Shown piece after piece: positions 62,779-64,000 of a DNA stretch of 64,000 nt. The position numbers were made by a program, and so were the translations under genes. This DNA comes from Pachyseris speciosa (lineage: Eukaryota; Cnidaria; Anthozoa; Scleractinia; Pachyseridae): the NCBI GenBank assembly GCA_016490735.1, contig JAEMWC010000154.1, positions 303,501 to 367,500 of the forward strand. Reading direction: 5' to 3'. The notes beneath the pieces are model-generated. The model was given only the letters and a program-made list of their open reading frames with translations, made no database searches and was not told where the DNA came from. How positions within the stretch are numbered: the first letter of the stretch is position 1; every line of letters begins with the position of its first letter.

Positions 62779-63882
62779 ATGGAAAACCAGACGACGTTGG
62801 GCAGCTTATCTAATCATAATTCAAGTGCGAGCACTTTTCTCGTCTCGCAGCTGTTAAGCTTTGGTGTAATTGCAGTCATAGCGGTGCTTGGCAATGCTCT
62901 TATTTGTTGGAACGAGCTCACGCGGCATCCACGCAAGGCCAGCAGCTACTTCATAATAAACCTTGCCGTCAGTGATCTTGCCGTAGGAGTTCTAAGCATT
63001 CCACTTGACATCGTGGAACGGCTTTCGGATAGCTGGCCGTTCTTTCCTTTCATGTGCAACGTGGTCTACCCGTTTCAGACTGTTCTCATGGCAGTATCCG
63101 TGATTACACTACTTTGTATGAGCTTTGAGCGTCGTAGGGCAGTTGTGACGCCCTTCAAGAGCAAACCGTCCGGTGCATTCATAGTTCGAGTCATCATGGC
63201 TCTGTGGATTATTGGCCTGCTGTTGGTGATTCCATATACCTTGGTACTCAAAATAAAAGATAGCGACTGCGTTGAAGACTGGCCAAGTCAAGATCACGTC
63301 AAAATCTACACCGTGAGCGTCTTCATAGTTCTGTACCTCCTGCCGCTGACCATAATTACAATCTGCTATACTAGCACGTGCTTCTTTATGCACAAAGAAG
63401 AAAAAAGGTGGCGCTCATTGATAGGATACTATGGCTTATCAATGCGTAAAGCACGCCGATTAGCGACAATTCGTCGGAAAAGAAATGTTAAAATTATCAA
63501 AGTGTTCGTAGCCGCAGTAATGGCCTTTGCAATATGCGAGTTACCTACTCATGTCGTTTGGCTGTGGCACGATTTTGGCACTGAAAGTCAGTGGGAACAC
63601 TTGCCTAATGTGTTACCATTCTGCCATATGCTTACCTACTTGAACAGTGCTATTGATCCGTTCATTTTTGGAAGCTATGAAGCCAAAAACCTATTTAAAA
63701 AACTCAGATTGTTGCTGAAGCGATCAAAACGAAAAGAGGATAGTGTTAGTAAAGTTCTTTTACCAGCCGTAGCAAAGAACGGCAACCCAAAATACCAACG
63801 AACTAAAGTGATGGCTATAGGACTAAGAAGTTCTTCGGCAAGAAAGAAGATACCGGCAACAAAATTGGAAAGTACAGTTTAG
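62779..63882 (+). CDS. Class A (rhodopsin-like) GPCR, peptide-receptor type
   Basis: Single-exon coding region of 367 residues; plasma membrane receptor coupling to G proteins. The ATG at 62779 has a good context (aaaATGG), and a likely 5'UTR acceptor (tttctatcaacag) ends at 62754, so a short upstream exon is expected. N-glycosylation sequons at N3 and N14. TM1 about 20-44 with N39, TM2 57-80 with LAVSDLA (D66), TM3 91-117 with C93, TM4 136-158, ECL2 cysteine C164, TM5 177-203, TM6 239-263 with CELP, TM7 279-300 with NSAIDPFIF. The DRY motif is E117-R-R and NPxxY is DPFIF. Tail is Lys/Arg/Ser-rich. These features fit cnidarian neuropeptide-like receptors (orexin/QRFP/galanin-like groups), but the ligand cannot be assigned. 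Confidence 0.93.
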   Translation: MENQTTLGSLSNHNSSASTFLVSQLLSFGVIAVIAVLGNALICWNELTRHPRKASSYFIINLAVSDLAVGVLSIPLDIVERLSDSWPFFPFMCNVVYPFQTVLMAVSVITLLCMSFERRRAVVTPFKSKPSGAFIVRVIMALWIIGLLLVIPYTLVLKIKDSDCVEDWPSQDHVKIYTVSVFIVLYLLPLTIITICYTSTCFFMHKEEKRWRSLIGYYGLSMRKARRLATIRRKRNVKIIKVFVAAVMAFAICELPTHVVWLWHDFGTESQWEHLPNVLPFCHMLTYLNSAIDPFIFGSYEAKNLFKKLRLLLKRSKRKEDSVSKVLLPAVAKNGNPKYQRTKVMAIGLRSSSARKKIPATKLESTV

Positions 63883-63926
63883 CAGTCAACGTCTAGTCAT
63901 AGCTATTTATCCATATATGATAATGA

Positions 63927-63928
63927 TA

Positions 63929-63993
<65 letters not shown>
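63927..63993. repeat. (AAT)n microsatellite
   Basis: AAT run directly downstream of the class A GPCR stop codon (63882), possibly within its 3'UTR. Confidence 0.9.
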
Positions 63994-63994
<1 letters not shown>

Positions 63995-64000
63995 TGGATG

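Overview
This window is animal nuclear DNA: AT-rich, intron-containing and very densely repeated. There are two clear host genes, GT-AG introns, non-LTR LINEs, Penelope-like elements (PLEs), tRNA-derived SINEs, many MITEs and foldback elements, and triplet microsatellites at retroelement tails. Repeat content and protein style suggest a cnidarian, most likely an anthozoan such as a stony coral. The species cannot be read from the sequence.

Gene 1 (minus strand, 24165 down to 2) is an adhesion GPCR. I could chain 21 coding exons by hand. Every intron is GT-AG, every junction phase fits, and the coding total is 2664 nt (887 codons plus stop). Domain order is signal peptide, chitin-binding peritrophin-A-like domain (CBM14), PA14 domain, GAIN domain with a canonical HL|T GPS cleavage site, seven transmembrane helices, and a 62-residue tail. 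A chitin-binding plus PA14 ectodomain on an adhesion GPCR is the most interesting protein here. Its introns host foldback elements, MITEs, LINE pieces and PLE pieces.

Gene 2 (plus strand, 62779-63882) is an intronless-CDS class A GPCR of peptide-receptor type.

Everything between about 24.4 and 62 kb is mobile DNA or unassigned sequence. In order: an inverted pair of PLEs followed by a near-identical 1803-bp tandem duplication (24.4-29.5 kb); a 1.78-kb palindrome with a nested 120-bp MITE (29.9-31.6 kb); a second inverted-repeat element (31.9-33.4 kb); a Tx1/L1-like LINE on the minus strand (42.1 to 34.9 kb), broken by a TIR element carrying a RecQ-like helicase piece and by a short LINE tail; an R4/NeSL-like LINE with an internal inversion (44.0-45.8 kb); a TIR-bounded segment with a decayed NHL-type gene and a tRNA-derived SINE (47.8-50.6 kb); a PLE split by a LINE and a SINE (50.6-54 kb); and tandem PLE 3' pieces and a second PLE split by a foldback element with a 10-bp target duplication (54-57.4 kb). 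57.4-62 kb is mostly featureless.

Most PLE pieces carry, on their sense strand, a hammerhead-ribozyme-like motif, in most cases about 90-110 nt after the ORF. Several insertions can be dated relative to each other because a sister repeat preserves the empty site.
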